Source: Nitrospirillum sp034653275
GTDB lineage: Bacteria; Pseudomonadota; Alphaproteobacteria; Azospirillales; Azospirillaceae
NCBI RefSeq assembly: GCF_034653275.1
Contig: NZ_JAYEES010000003.1
Coordinates: 2,542,001-2,606,000, forward strand
Reading direction: 5' to 3'
Length of the DNA: 64,000 nt
The notes under the pieces are model-generated. The model made no database searches. It worked only from the letters and a program-made list of their open reading frames with translations, and had not been told where the DNA came from. The translations under genes and the position numbers were made by a program. How positions within the stretch are numbered: position 1 is the first letter of the stretch; every line of letters begins with the position of its first letter. Positions 35,042 through 43,919 of the stretch are shown here, in pieces.

Positions 35042-35707
35042 CTATTTCCCGGCCGCCCCTTTGGCCATGGCCTCACGGATGCCCTTCACCATGTCCTCCG
35101 CCGTGGTGCCCCGGGCGAAGATGGTGGCCAGGCGGTTGTCCGGGTCCATGAGGTAGACGTAGGTGGAATGGTCCATGAGGTAGTTTTCCGGGTCGTCGCC
35201 GGCCACCTTGGCGGCGTAGACCCGCCAGGCGCGCGTGGCGGCGGAGACCTGGGCGGCCGTGCCGGTCAGCCCCACCAGGCGGGGATGGAACTGCGCGACA
35301 TAGTCCGACAGTTGCTGCGGCGTGTCGCGACCGGGATCGACGCTGACGAAAATGGGCTGCACCTTGTCGCCCTCCGCCCCCAGCTGGTCCATGGCCTGGG
35401 CCATGACCTGCAGTTCGGTCGGGCAGATGTCGGGGCAGAAGGTGTAGCCGAAGAACATCAGCCGCCAGGACCCGGCGTAGCTTTTCTCCGTCACCGTTTT
35501 GCCGGACTGGTCCACCAGGGTGAAGGGGCCGCCCACGGCCACGCCCGGCACGATCTGGCCGCCGCCGCCCGGGGCCGCCCCCGTGCTGCTGGCGCTGGAT
35601 GCGGGGCGGGACGAGGGCGGCGCCCCCAGCCACCACGCCACCAGGGCCGCGAAGGCGAGCGCCGGCACCAGGGTGACCAGCAGGCGGATCAGACGTTTCT
35701 TGGCCAT
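35042..35707 (-). CDS. SCO1/SenC family copper/thiol protein
   Basis: A 221-residue membrane-anchored thioredoxin-fold protein: N-terminal anchor (LIRLLVTLVPALAFAALVAWWL) at residues 6-27, CxxxC in YTFCPDICPTEL, and the copper-binding histidine in MDHSTYVYLMD. It handles copper delivery or redox state of the CuA site of cytochrome oxidase. The start at 35707 gives a clean anchor; upstream codons extend to 35779 but are unlikely. It forms an operon with the PCuAC gene. A stretch of Gly/Pro/Ser follows the anchor. Confidence 0.93.
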   Translation of the reverse strand: MAKKRLIRLLVTLVPALAFAALVAWWLGAPPSSRPASSASSTGAAPGGGGQIVPGVAVGGPFTLVDQSGKTVTEKSYAGSWRLMFFGYTFCPDICPTELQVMAQAMDQLGAEGDKVQPIFVSVDPGRDTPQQLSDYVAQFHPRLVGLTGTAAQVSAATRAWRVYAAKVAGDDPENYLMDHSTYVYLMDPDNRLATIFARGTTAEDMVKGIREAMAKGAAGK

Positions 35708-35835
35708 GGGATGTGCGGCGCCCGCGCGACGGGAAAATAAGGTCGCGTTTACCCTACCGCGCCCCGGCCCTGAAAACAAAGGCGGGCGGCACCCGTCGGC
35801 ACCGTCCGCCCCTGGTTCTAAAGTCTAGGCCGCCC

Positions 35836-36615
35836 TTACAGCACGCTCAGCATGCTGGCCACCAGTGGGTGGCGCACGATGTCGCGGTCGTTCAGGCGGA
35901 CGACGGCGATGCCCTCCACCGCCTCCAGCCGGCGGGCGATGTCGGCCAGGCCGGACAAGCCGTTCAGCAGGTCGGACTGGTCCGGGTCGCCGGTCAGCAC
36001 CATGGTGGAGTGCCAGCCCAGGCGGGTCAGCAGCATCTTGATCTGGCCGTAGGTGCAGTTCTGCGCCTCGTCGATGACGACGAAGGCGTTGTTCAGGGTG
36101 CGGCCGCGCATGAAGCCCACCGGCGCGATCTCGATGGTGCCTTCCGCCATCAGGGTACGCAGGCGTTTGCCGCCCAGGCGGTCGTTCAGCGCGTCGTACA
36201 GCGGGCGGAGGAAGGGGGCCATCTTCTCCCCCATGTCGCCCGGCAGATAGCCGATGCTCTCACCCGCCTCGATAGCCGGTCGGGAGAGGATGATGCGGTC
36301 GACCCGGCCGGCCTCCAGCGCTTCCACCGCGCTGGAGATGGCGAGGTAAGTCTTGCCTGTGCCCGCCGGGCCCAGCGCCAGCGCCAGATTGTGGCTGGCG
36401 ATGGCTTCCATCAGCACCTTCTGGTTGGGGCTTTGCGGTTTGACCTTGCGCACATAGCTCTGATCCCGCCGTTCCTCGATGGGATCCCAGCCGGCGCTAA
36501 CGGGGCCGCCAGCGGCCCCATTGGCGGCCCGGGCGGGCATCACATCGGGGAAAAGCGGGCGCACCTTGTCGGAGCTGGAGCCGCCGGAAGTCACCTTCAC
36601 TGGACGCTTGGCCAT
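35836..36615 (-). CDS. phoH: PhoH-family ATPase
   Basis: A 259-residue PhoH-like P-loop ATPase: Walker A GPAGTGKTYLAI near residue 85, Walker B VVIDEAQNC near 168, and LTGDPDQSDL. The longer N-terminus lacks a KH domain. The family is linked to phosphate stress and RNA metabolism. The ATG at 36615 has GAGGAG 8 bases upstream, so I prefer it over the GTG at 36633. It sits alone before a 976-base non-coding region. Confidence 0.92.
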   Translation of the reverse strand: MAKRPVKVTSGGSSSDKVRPLFPDVMPARAANGAAGGPVSAGWDPIEERRDQSYVRKVKPQSPNQKVLMEAIASHNLALALGPAGTGKTYLAISSAVEALEAGRVDRIILSRPAIEAGESIGYLPGDMGEKMAPFLRPLYDALNDRLGGKRLRTLMAEGTIEIAPVGFMRGRTLNNAFVVIDEAQNCTYGQIKMLLTRLGWHSTMVLTGDPDQSDLLNGLSGLADIARRLEAVEGIAVVRLNDRDIVRHPLVASMLSVL

Positions 36616-36740
36616 GTCTGTCTCCTCAGTCACACCGAATTGCGCCGCGGGAACGCCCGCGGCCAGGTTACTAGGCAGGCAGGAACCGCGTGCCGGGCGA
36701 CCCCGGGGGTTGGGACCCCGGGCGCCGGAGACCGGGCACG

Positions 36741-36778
36741 AAAAAACCGCATCCCCAGGTCAGCGGGGCATGCGGTTT
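36741..36778 (-). terminator. Minus-strand intrinsic terminator without an upstream gene
   Basis: On the minus strand AAACCGCAT, bulged G, CCCC, 8-base loop, GGGG, ATGCGGTTT is followed by TTTTTT (36746-36741). It is a strong Rho-independent terminator reading right to left, but no minus-strand gene lies upstream of it before minC. Confidence 0.8.
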
Positions 36779-36960
36779 GGAGAGGGCCATCGTGCGGCGC
36801 CGGATGGGGCGATCCGCATCCCCTTGCGGGGCCGGATGCCGCGGACCGTGCGATGCGGCGGGACGATGGCGGCCGACTGCGGGTGGCCTCAAGGGTCAAC
36901 GGTGGCGGGGACGTCGGGGGAAGTCCGTTCCCCCGGCAGGCACACGACAGCACAGGCAGC
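36741..36960 (-). ncRNA. Candidate small RNA ending at the orphan terminator
   Basis: Inferred from an orphan minus-strand terminator preceded by dense secondary structure: GGGGGAA/TTCCCCC (36915-36935) and a long imperfect stem CCATCGT...ACGATGG (36788-36868). The 5' end and promoter are not identified, and coordinates are approximate. I do not recognise a family; 6S RNA is conceivable but unproven. Confidence 0.35.
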
Positions 36961-37591
36961 GGCGCACAGTTTCGCAATACCCCGACCCGTCATTCTTGAG
37001 TGACGACCCTGGTATGCACCTTACCGCACCTGCGAGCATCTGTCAGCAGGCCTTGGGGCATACATCAAATATTCATACCAGATGTGGTGGCCGCTCCGCC
37101 CCGAGTCGGCGCCCCGTGGCCAGCACGACGCGGCCGCCGAGTCGACCCACCCTTGCCCTTTCGGGATAAGGTGGCGTGAGCCGGCGCGGCGGGCCAGTTT
37201 TGGCACTGCGGCGAAAACGCCCCCGCGATTCAAGAGGCTGCCCCTGGGCCGCCCCCCACCATCCAGCGTCGCACCGCCGGCGCGGACACCCCGAAGGTGC
37301 ACTAAGACGCAATAAATATTGTGTGGGCTGGCGCTTTCCGCTCAAAATGTGGATCTGAGGATTCCCTTGACGCCTGCGCCCATCTGGTCTTGAAACGCGC
37401 CTTCGATGGGTCCGGCCTGGGGCGCCGTCCTGCCGTTCGGCCAGGACGTGCCGTGGCATTTCGAGGACCCTCTGCCCCCCGCGGGCGATTGGACACGAGC
37501 CCCCACCCCCGGCTGGGGCGCGAGGGACGTTCCGGTCACGCGCGGACGGGTGATGGTCAGGCAGATTAGGGACTAAGGGGTCAGGGGCGAG

Positions 37592-38368
37592 ATGAGCAAC
37601 CAGGTGGCATTCCGCGACGCGCCGTTCCAATTGCGCGGCAGCAACTTCACCATGATGGTGCTGAAGGTCTCGGACCCGCATGCCCAGAACTTTTTCTTCG
37701 CCCTGTCGGACAAGGTGCGCCAGGCGCCCAATTTTTTCCGCAATGCGCCGGTAGTGCTGGACCTGGACGATCTTCCTCCGGGGCAAGGCTTTGATTTCGA
37801 GAATTTCTGCGACCTGCTGCGCACGCTGGGCCTGATCGCCGTGGGTCTGCAAGGCGGCACCCGCGAACAGCAGGAGGCGGCGCTGGCCGTGGGCCTGGCC
37901 GTGTTCCCACAGGGCCGCGCCACGGCCGAGGCGCCGCCGGCCGCCCGCCCGCAGGCGGTGGCGGACGCGCCCGCCGCCCCAGTGGCCGCCGCGGTGGCCG
38001 CCGCCCCGGCGCCGGCGCACGACCTGCCCTACCAGAAGGCCACCCTGCTGGTGCGGGAGAATGTGCGCTCCGGCCGGCAGCTGTACGCCCAGGGCGGCGA
38101 TCTTGTGGTCATCGGGTCGGTGTCGCCGGGCGCCGAGCTGGTGGCCGACGGAAACATCCATGTTTACGGTTCGCTGCGCGGGCGCGCGCTGGCGGGCATG
38201 GCGGGCGACCACAACGCGCGCATCTTCTGCCAAAGCCTGGAGGCGGAGATGGTCTCCATCGCCGGGCTGTACCGGGTGAGCGAGGATCTGGAGAAATCCG
38301 TCCTGCGCCGCCAGGTCCAGATCTACCTGGACCAGGGTTTCCTGCACATCGATCCGGTCACCGTCTGA
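37592..38368 (+). CDS. minC: Septum site-determining protein MinC
   Basis: A 258-residue MinC. The N-terminal domain (residues 1-110, FQLRGSNFTMMVLKV) inhibits FtsZ polymer formation, an Ala/Pro-rich linker follows (about 110-150), and the C-terminal right-handed beta-helix (SGRQLYAQGGDLVVIGSVSP, GNIHVYGSLRGRALAG) binds MinD. First gene of a minCDE operon. Start supported by AGGGGCGAG upstream. Confidence 0.95.
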   Translation: MSNQVAFRDAPFQLRGSNFTMMVLKVSDPHAQNFFFALSDKVRQAPNFFRNAPVVLDLDDLPPGQGFDFENFCDLLRTLGLIAVGLQGGTREQQEAALAVGLAVFPQGRATAEAPPAARPQAVADAPAAPVAAAVAAAPAPAHDLPYQKATLLVRENVRSGRQLYAQGGDLVVIGSVSPGAELVADGNIHVYGSLRGRALAGMAGDHNARIFCQSLEAEMVSIAGLYRVSEDLEKSVLRRQVQIYLDQGFLHIDPVTV

Positions 38369-38415
38369 CGCACGGCCGGTTTTCCCAGTAACCTTCTTTT
38401 CCAAGGGAGACGTTC

Positions 38416-39231
38416 TTGGCCAAGATCATCGTCATGACATCGGGCAAGGGCGGCGTCGGCAAGACCACCTCATCCGCCGCCTTCGGCACCGGCCTGGCCT
38501 TGCGGGGGTTCAAGACCTGCATCATCGATTTCGACGTGGGCCTGCGCAACCTGGACCTGATCATGGGGTGCGAGCGCCGCGTGGTGTTCGACTTCATCAA
38601 CGTCATCAATGGCGAGGCGCGCCTCAGCCAGGCGTTGATCAAGGACAAGCGGGTGGAGAACCTCTACATCCTCCCCACCTCGCAGACCCGCGACAAGGAT
38701 GCCCTGACCGAGCAGGGGGTCGAGAAGATCCTGAACGAACTCAAGAAAGAGTTCGACTACATCATCTGCGACAGCCCGGCCGGCATCGAGCGAGGCGCCC
38801 TGATGGCGCTGTACTTCGCCGATCACGCCATCATCGTCACCAACCCCGAGGTTTCCTCGGTGCGCGACAGCGACCGCATCCTGGGCGTCATCCAGGCCAA
38901 GTCGCGCCGCGCCGAGAAGGGCGAGGCCCCGGTGGAGGAGCACCTGTTGGTCACCCGCTACGACCCGGAGCGGGTGGAGAAGGGTGAGATGCTGAAGGTC
39001 GAGGACGTGCTGGAGATCCTGGCCATCCCGCTGCTGGGCATCATCCCGGAAAGCCCCGCCGTGCTGCGCGCCAGCAACGTCGGCATGCCCGTGGTGCTGG
39101 ACGACAAGTCCAACGCCGGCCAGGCCTACTCCGACGCCGTCGGCCGCTTCCTGGGCGAGAAGATCGAGCACCGCTTCGTCAAAGTGGAGAAGAAGGGCTT
39201 CTTCGACCGGCTGCTGCGGAGGACCGCATGA
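38416..39231 (+). CDS. minD: Septum site-determining ATPase MinD
   Basis: A 271-residue MinD/ParA-type ATPase with the deviant Walker A SGKGGVGKTT near residues 10-19, DFDVGLRNLDL, and a C-terminal amphipathic membrane-targeting helix (KKGFFDRLLRR). It oscillates on the membrane with MinE and recruits MinC. It begins with TTG at 38416 after AAGGGAGA and overlaps minE by four bases. Confidence 0.97.
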   Translation: MAKIIVMTSGKGGVGKTTSSAAFGTGLALRGFKTCIIDFDVGLRNLDLIMGCERRVVFDFINVINGEARLSQALIKDKRVENLYILPTSQTRDKDALTEQGVEKILNELKKEFDYIICDSPAGIERGALMALYFADHAIIVTNPEVSSVRDSDRILGVIQAKSRRAEKGEAPVEEHLLVTRYDPERVEKGEMLKVEDVLEILAIPLLGIIPESPAVLRASNVGMPVVLDDKSNAGQAYSDAVGRFLGEKIEHRFVKVEKKGFFDRLLRRTA

Positions 39232-39536
39232 GCATCTTCGATTTCTTCCGCACGCCCAAGAAGGCGTCCGCGGCCGACCAGGCCAAGGAACGCCTGCAGA
39301 TCGTCCTGGCCCATGAGCGGGCCGGCCGCGACAGCCCGGATTTCCTGCCCCAGCTGCAGAAAGAGCTGCTGGACGTCATCAAGAAGTACGTCTCCATCGA
39401 CGACGACAAGGTGGCGGTGAAGCTGGACCGGGCCAGTGGCTATTCCACGCTAGAGGTCAACGTGGAACTGCCCGCCCCGGCCAAGGGGGCGGCCCGCGCC
39501 GCCGCCAGCAAGGTCGCCGCCGCCGGGAATGCCTGA
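39228..39536 (+). CDS. minE: Cell division topological specificity factor MinE
   Basis: A 102-residue MinE: N-terminal membrane/MinD-binding segment (MSIFDFFRTPKKASAADQAK), anti-MinCD region (RLQIVLAHERAG) and beta-stranded topological domain. It starts within the minD stop codon (ATGA), so translation is coupled. An Ala-rich tail extends it beyond the typical 85-90 residues. Confidence 0.95.
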   Translation: MSIFDFFRTPKKASAADQAKERLQIVLAHERAGRDSPDFLPQLQKELLDVIKKYVSIDDDKVAVKLDRASGYSTLEVNVELPAPAKGAARAAASKVAAAGNA

Positions 39537-39568
39537 CCCGAAAAGGGCCGAGCAGAGCGTGTTCATGG

Positions 39569-39604
39569 CAGAGGCCGGTCCGTTTGGGCCGGCCTCTGTC
39601 GTTT
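39569..39604 (+). terminator. Terminator after minE
   Basis: A perfect 10-bp stem CAGAGGCCGG/CCGGCCTCTG with a 10-base loop lies 32 bases past the minE stop, followed by TCGTTTC. The T-run is weak; it may work from both sides, as the next gene converges. Confidence 0.65.
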
Positions 39605-39618
39605 CAGGAGGCGTCGTT

Positions 39619-40503
39619 TCAGGCGGCATCCGCCTGCACCGCCTGCTGGCGCAGCTTGGCCGCCAGGGCCGTGGCCTGGGCATCGTCGAAGCCGTCCAGC
39701 GCCTCCAGCACCATCTCGCGCAGGTCGGCGTGGCGGGCGGCGCGGCGCAGGGCCACCAGGCCATCGGCGTCCACACCGACATGATCCATGACCGAGGCCA
39801 GGGCCGCCACCGTCTCCCGCGTCGGCGCCGCCGTCACCAGCTGCGCCAGGTCGGCGCGCACGGTGGGGCGCCCCAGCCGGCCCAGGGCGCAGACCGCGCC
39901 GGTGGCCACCGCCCGGTCGGGATCGGCCCGCAGCCTTTCCAGCGCGTCGATGACCGGGAATTCCGCCTGCCGCACGCAGCGGCAGGCGGCCGCGCGCGCC
40001 GCGGCGTCGGCCGTGCCCAGCAGGCGCAGCAGCACCTTGCGATCCAGCGCCACCTCCAGCCGCACGGCGGCGGTCAAGGCCGCCACCTCCACGGGGCCGG
40101 CCAGACCCACGCCACCCAGCAAGCCGGCGACGATGGCCGTCGCCTGCGGCCCACCAATGGCGGCCAGCGCCTCCAGCACCGCCACCGGTTCCCGGCCGCT
40201 GAGGCCATAGCCGGCCAGCCGCCGCAGACGCAGGCCCAGCAAGGGCACGGCGGCGGTCAGGCGACGGCGCCCAGCCTCCGTGATCAGGGGCAGGGCCTTG
40301 CTGAGCGGCGCGTCGGGCAGCCGGGCCAGCAGGGCGGCGTCATCCAGGTCGGCCGGCGCCGGTTCGGCGGGCGGACGCGGGCGCAGGGGCGTGGGCGCAT
40401 TCACGGCCGCCACCGGACCCAGGACCTGGGCCGGCGCGCCGAACAGATCCATCTGGTTCAGGGCCGTCTCGGCCATCCCCCCGGGTTTGCGCGCCTTCGC
40501 CAT
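39619..40503 (-). CDS. HEAT-repeat-like protein of unknown function
   Basis: A 294-residue alpha-helical protein. A polar, proline-rich N-terminus (about 60 residues) precedes repeats of paired helices with the HEAT/PBS-lyase pattern (AAARAAACRCVRQAEFPVIDA, RAVATGAVCALGRLGRPTVRA). Such repeats usually provide a protein-binding scaffold. No enzyme motif, signal peptide or membrane segment is visible. The ATG at 40503 follows GAGGGAACC. Converges with minE. Specific role unknown. Confidence 0.68.
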   Translation of the reverse strand: MAKARKPGGMAETALNQMDLFGAPAQVLGPVAAVNAPTPLRPRPPAEPAPADLDDAALLARLPDAPLSKALPLITEAGRRRLTAAVPLLGLRLRRLAGYGLSGREPVAVLEALAAIGGPQATAIVAGLLGGVGLAGPVEVAALTAAVRLEVALDRKVLLRLLGTADAAARAAACRCVRQAEFPVIDALERLRADPDRAVATGAVCALGRLGRPTVRADLAQLVTAAPTRETVAALASVMDHVGVDADGLVALRRAARHADLREMVLEALDGFDDAQATALAAKLRQQAVQADAA

Positions 40504-40674
40504 GGTTCCCTCTCGCCCGACAAGAACAATTCGCGAACACACTAAGCCCGTTCGGGTCCCCCCGTCAATCCGGTCACGATCCGTTCTGGCCTTTCGGCAG
40601 ATGACTCTCGCGCGACTTAGCGCCCTCCCCCGGTCGTGATAAGAGGGTGGACCTGCAATGTATGGGAGCGCACC

Positions 40675-41568
40675 GTGGTCGGCCTATCCTGGATCAGCAT
40701 GGTTACGGGCGCTTGGCGCCCACGTCTGGCGGGTGCCGCCACCCTCATTGGCCTGACCCTGGGCCTGGCGCTGCATCCCGGCGCGGTTCGCGCCGCCAAC
40801 TGCGACCGCCCGGCCTCGGATGAGGAAACGGTGCAGTGTCTGGGCGCCGACCTGCGCCGCACCGACGCCGAGATCAACCGCGTCTATAACGAGGTACGCG
40901 GCAAGTTGGACGATGCCGGCAAGCTGGCCCTGCGGAACGAGCAGCGCGCTTGGTTGAAGCGGCGGGACGAGACCTGCGGCCTGGACAACAAGGAAAGCGA
41001 CCGGGAGAAGTGGTTCCAGGCCATCCTGACCAACCGCGCCAAGACCGTGTGCGTCGTCCGCTTCACCAACGAGCGCTCGGCCCAGCTGGCGGCGGAACAG
41101 GCCGGCCAAGCCCCGGCGCCGGACGCCGCTGCCTCTGGCGACCTTTATGAGATCTGGGCCCGGCCACCCGTCAGCACCGGCAAGTGGTATGTCGAGGCCA
41201 CCATTGACATGGGCGCCGTGGCCAAGCGGGCGGAAACCGCCCTGTTCTTCGGCGCGGAAAACCGGGAAGCCAGCTTTGGCCCCCTGATCCAGCTGCGCCA
41301 TGACCGCGCCGGCGAACCCAAGCACGTGTTGGGCTTGGCGGTGGACTTGGATACCGGCTGGCTGTACATGCGCGTGGACGGCGCCTGGAAGGGCGCCGCC
41401 CCGGGCCAGACGGGGGGAATGCAGATCCCGGCCCGGCTGCCCACGGTCATGGGCCTGACCTCCAGCGTCACCATGGCCGCCCTGGTCAAGGACGGGTTGA
41501 TCAGCGTGAACTTCGGCGAGCGGCCCTTCGTCTACGCCGTGCCGGATGGGTACAAGCCGTTGAAATAA
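40675..41568 (+). CDS. Secreted LprI/DUF1311-type protein
   Basis: About 297 residues. A signal peptide (ending near AVRAAN) is followed by a four-cysteine LprI/DUF1311 lysozyme-inhibitor-like domain: NCDRPASDEETVQCLG, NRVYNEVRGKLD, EQRAWLKRRDETCGLD. The last 130 residues form an unidentified beta-rich region (GKWYVEATIDMGAVAKR). GTG at 40675 has GGGAG upstream; ATG at 40699 is an alternative with a cleaner signal peptide. Exported role is inferred. It converges with the panB reading frame. Confidence 0.75.
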   Translation: MVGLSWISMVTGAWRPRLAGAATLIGLTLGLALHPGAVRAANCDRPASDEETVQCLGADLRRTDAEINRVYNEVRGKLDDAGKLALRNEQRAWLKRRDETCGLDNKESDREKWFQAILTNRAKTVCVVRFTNERSAQLAAEQAGQAPAPDAAASGDLYEIWARPPVSTGKWYVEATIDMGAVAKRAETALFFGAENREASFGPLIQLRHDRAGEPKHVLGLAVDLDTGWLYMRVDGAWKGAAPGQTGGMQIPARLPTVMGLTSSVTMAALVKDGLISVNFGERPFVYAVPDGYKPLK

Positions 41569-41571
41569 GGG

Positions 41572-42401
41572 TCAGGCCTTCGGCCGCTTCTCCGCGAAGG
41601 TGTGTTCGGGCCCGGGGAAGCGGCGGGCCCGGACATCCTCGGCATAGGCCTGGGCGGCGGCGGAAACCTGGCCGGCGAGGTCGGCGTAGCGTTTGACGAA
41701 CTTGGGCGTGAAGTCGGCGAACAGGCCCAGCATGTCATCCGACACCAGCACCTGGCCGTCGCACGCGGCGCTGGCGCCGATGCCGATGGTGACCACGGGC
41801 ACCAGTTCCGTCACCTGGCGGGCCAGCGGCTCCACCACCCCTTCGATCACCAGGGAGAAGGCGCCGGCCTCGGCCACGGCCCGGGCATCGCCCAGGATCT
41901 TGGCCTGCTCCGCCTCCCCCCGCCCGCGGGCGCGGTAGCCGCCCAGCACGTTCACCGCCTGTGGCGTAAGCCCGACGTGGCCCATGACGGGAATGCCCCG
42001 GCGCACCAGGAAGTCGATGGTGGGCGCCATCTCCTCCCCCCTTCCAGCTTCACGGCGCTGGCGCCGGTCTCGGCCAGGATGCGGGCGGCGACGCGGAAGG
42101 CTTGCTCCGGGCTTTCCTGGTAGCTGCCGAAGGGCAGGTCCACCACCACGGCGGCCTGGGCGGAACCGCGCACCACGGCGGCGCCATGGGCCACCATCAT
42201 GTCGACCGTGACGCCCAGGGTGCTGGGCAGGCCGTACAGAACCATGCCCAGGCTATCCCCCACCAGCAGCACGTCGCAGTGCGGGTCCAGCAGGCCGGCC
42301 ATGGGGGCGGTGTAGGCCGTGAGGCACACCACGGGGGTAGCCCCTTTGCGGGCGGAAATGTCGGGCACGCTCAGGCGTTTCACGGCGGTGGTGGCGCTCA
42401 T
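41572..42401 (-). pseudogene. panB: Ketopantoate hydroxymethyltransferase (PanB), reading frame broken once
   Basis: Two frames together give a normal 276-residue PanB. The N-terminal frame (from 42401) carries VVCLTAYTAPMAGLLDP and LLVGDSLGMVLYGLPST up to AVKLEGG. The second frame carries IPVMGHVGLTPQAVNVLGGY and GIGASAACDGQVLVSDDM. The junction is a C6 run (42036-42041; G6 on the coding strand), repaired by one added base to read EGGEEMAP. PanB makes ketopantoate for coenzyme A synthesis, an essential step, so a real loss would need another copy. I favour a sequence error. panE-like and panB are not clustered here. Confidence 0.88.
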
Positions 42402-42548
42402 CCCGGTGGCGATCCTCAAGGAAAGGGCGTTTTGCGCCGCATCCCTACACCAAAGCGTCGCGCCGCGCCAATGAATGGCGACGCGTCGCAGCCAGCGCAC
42501 CACTGCCGCCCTCGTTCCGTTAGCAGAACTTCGCTATGTTAATCTTTT

Positions 42549-42570
42549 GGCCCGCCGATGATGGCGGGCC
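42549..42570 (+). promoter_or_regulatory. Leader hairpin upstream of the Nramp gene
   Basis: An 8-bp perfect stem GGCCCGCC/GGCGGGCC with a 6-base loop lies 32 bases before the start codon, preceded by AT-rich promoter-like sequence (TATGTTAATCTTTT). It could be a metal-responsive leader element, but no known riboswitch consensus is visible. Confidence 0.4.
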
Positions 42571-42601
42571 CGGACAGAGCCAGGACCAGAAAAGGCGGCG
42601 C

Positions 42602-43915
42602 ATGCAGTCGGCGGTGGACGCGAGCAAGGACAAATGGCCCGGCCCCTCGGCGGAGCCCACGGCCGGCGTACCCGTCTCCGGCGGCTTCTGGCGCAAGCTG
42701 CTGGCCTTTTCCGGTCCCGGCTACCTGGTGGCCGTGGGCTATATGGACCCCGGCAACTGGGCGACCGACATCGCCGGCGGCTCCCGCTTCGGCTACGCGC
42801 TGTTGTCCGTGGTGCTGCTGTCCAGCCTGATGGCCATGCTGCTGCAGGCCCTGTCGGTGCGCCTGGGCGTCGCCAGCGGCCGCGACCTGGCCCAGCTATG
42901 CCGGGAACGGTATGGCCCCCGCACCGCCGTCCTGCTGTGGATATTGTGCGAGATCGCCATCATCGCCTGCGACATCGCGGAGGTCATCGGCTCCGCCATC
43001 GCGCTGAAGCTGCTGTTCGGCCTGCCCTTGATCGTGGGCGCCTTGATCACCGCCTTCGACAGCCTGCTGATCCTGGCCCTGCAGAACCGGGGCGTGCGCC
43101 GGCTGGAGGCCTTCATCCTGGGCCTCATCACCCTGATCGGCCTCTGCTTCCTGGCGGAGGTGGCGTTGAGCCGGCCGGACGTGGGAGCGGTGCTGGCCGG
43201 CTTCCTACCCACGGCCGACCTGCTGAGCGACCCGGCCAAGCTGTACGTGGCGGTGGGCATCCTGGGCGCCACCGTCATGCCGCACAATCTCTACCTGCAT
43301 TCCGCCGTGGTGCGCACCCGCGCCTTTCCCCGGGACGAGGAAGGCCGGCGCGAGGCCATCCGCTTCGCCACGCTGGACAGCACGGTGGCCCTGTTCATCG
43401 CCTTCTTCATCAACGCTGGCATCCTGATCCTGGCGGCGGCGGCCTTCCACGGCCAGGCGCTGGTGGAGGATATCGAGGAAGCCTACCGCCTGCTGGCCCC
43501 CATGCTGGGCGCGCCGCTGGCCAGCCTGCTGTTCGCGGTGGCGTTGCTGGCGGCGGGCCAGAACTCCACCGTCACCGCCACCCTGGCCGGCCAGGTGGTG
43601 ATGGAGGGCTTTGTCTCCCTGCGGCTGAAACCGGTGTGGCGCCGGCTGATCACCCGCCTGCTGGCGCTGGTGCCCACCCTGCTGGTGCTGGCCATCGCCG
43701 GCGACGCGGCGGCCACCACGCTGCTGATCTTCACCCAGGTGGTGCTGAGCCTGCAGCTGCCCTTCGCCGTCATCCCCCTGGTCCGCTTCTGCGGCGACCG
43801 GGGCGTCATGGGACGCCTGGCGGCGCCCCGCTGGCTGCTGGCCCCCGCCTGGGCGGTGGCCGGCATCATCGTCATCCTGAACGGCGTGCTGATCGTTCAA
43901 ACCGTTACTGGATAA
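42602..43915 (+). CDS. mntH: Nramp-family divalent metal transporter
   Basis: A 437-residue inner-membrane transporter with about 11 hydrophobic segments. The metal-binding motifs are visible: DPGNWATDIAGGS near residue 48 (helix 1) and MPHNLYLHS near 228 (helix 6). It imports Mn2+ or Fe2+ with protons. The ATG at 42602 follows AGGCGG; upstream in-frame sequence to 42536 is excluded. It is divergent from panB. Iron or manganese control is expected but no binding site was recognised. Confidence 0.92.
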   Translation: MQSAVDASKDKWPGPSAEPTAGVPVSGGFWRKLLAFSGPGYLVAVGYMDPGNWATDIAGGSRFGYALLSVVLLSSLMAMLLQALSVRLGVASGRDLAQLCRERYGPRTAVLLWILCEIAIIACDIAEVIGSAIALKLLFGLPLIVGALITAFDSLLILALQNRGVRRLEAFILGLITLIGLCFLAEVALSRPDVGAVLAGFLPTADLLSDPAKLYVAVGILGATVMPHNLYLHSAVVRTRAFPRDEEGRREAIRFATLDSTVALFIAFFINAGILILAAAAFHGQALVEDIEEAYRLLAPMLGAPLASLLFAVALLAAGQNSTVTATLAGQVVMEGFVSLRLKPVWRRLITRLLALVPTLLVLAIAGDAAATTLLIFTQVVLSLQLPFAVIPLVRFCGDRGVMGRLAAPRWLLAPAWAVAGIIVILNGVLIVQTVTG

Positions 43916-43919
43916 AAGA

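Larger units (their letters stand above)
36616..37591. other. Long non-coding gap (about 1 kb) between phoH and minC
   Basis: No open frame here has convincing coding features. From left to right it holds a minus-strand terminator hairpin (36741-36778), a group of nested hairpins (36788-36868, and a perfect 8-bp stem at 36915-36935), AT-rich sequence (37055-37080 and 37310-37350), and the minC promoter region. See the candidate RNA entry. Confidence 0.6.

Noticed and set aside
42549..42570. Manganese riboswitch (yybP-ykoY) before the Nramp gene
   Set aside because: A single 8-bp hairpin only; none of the conserved loop sequences of that riboswitch could be recognised.
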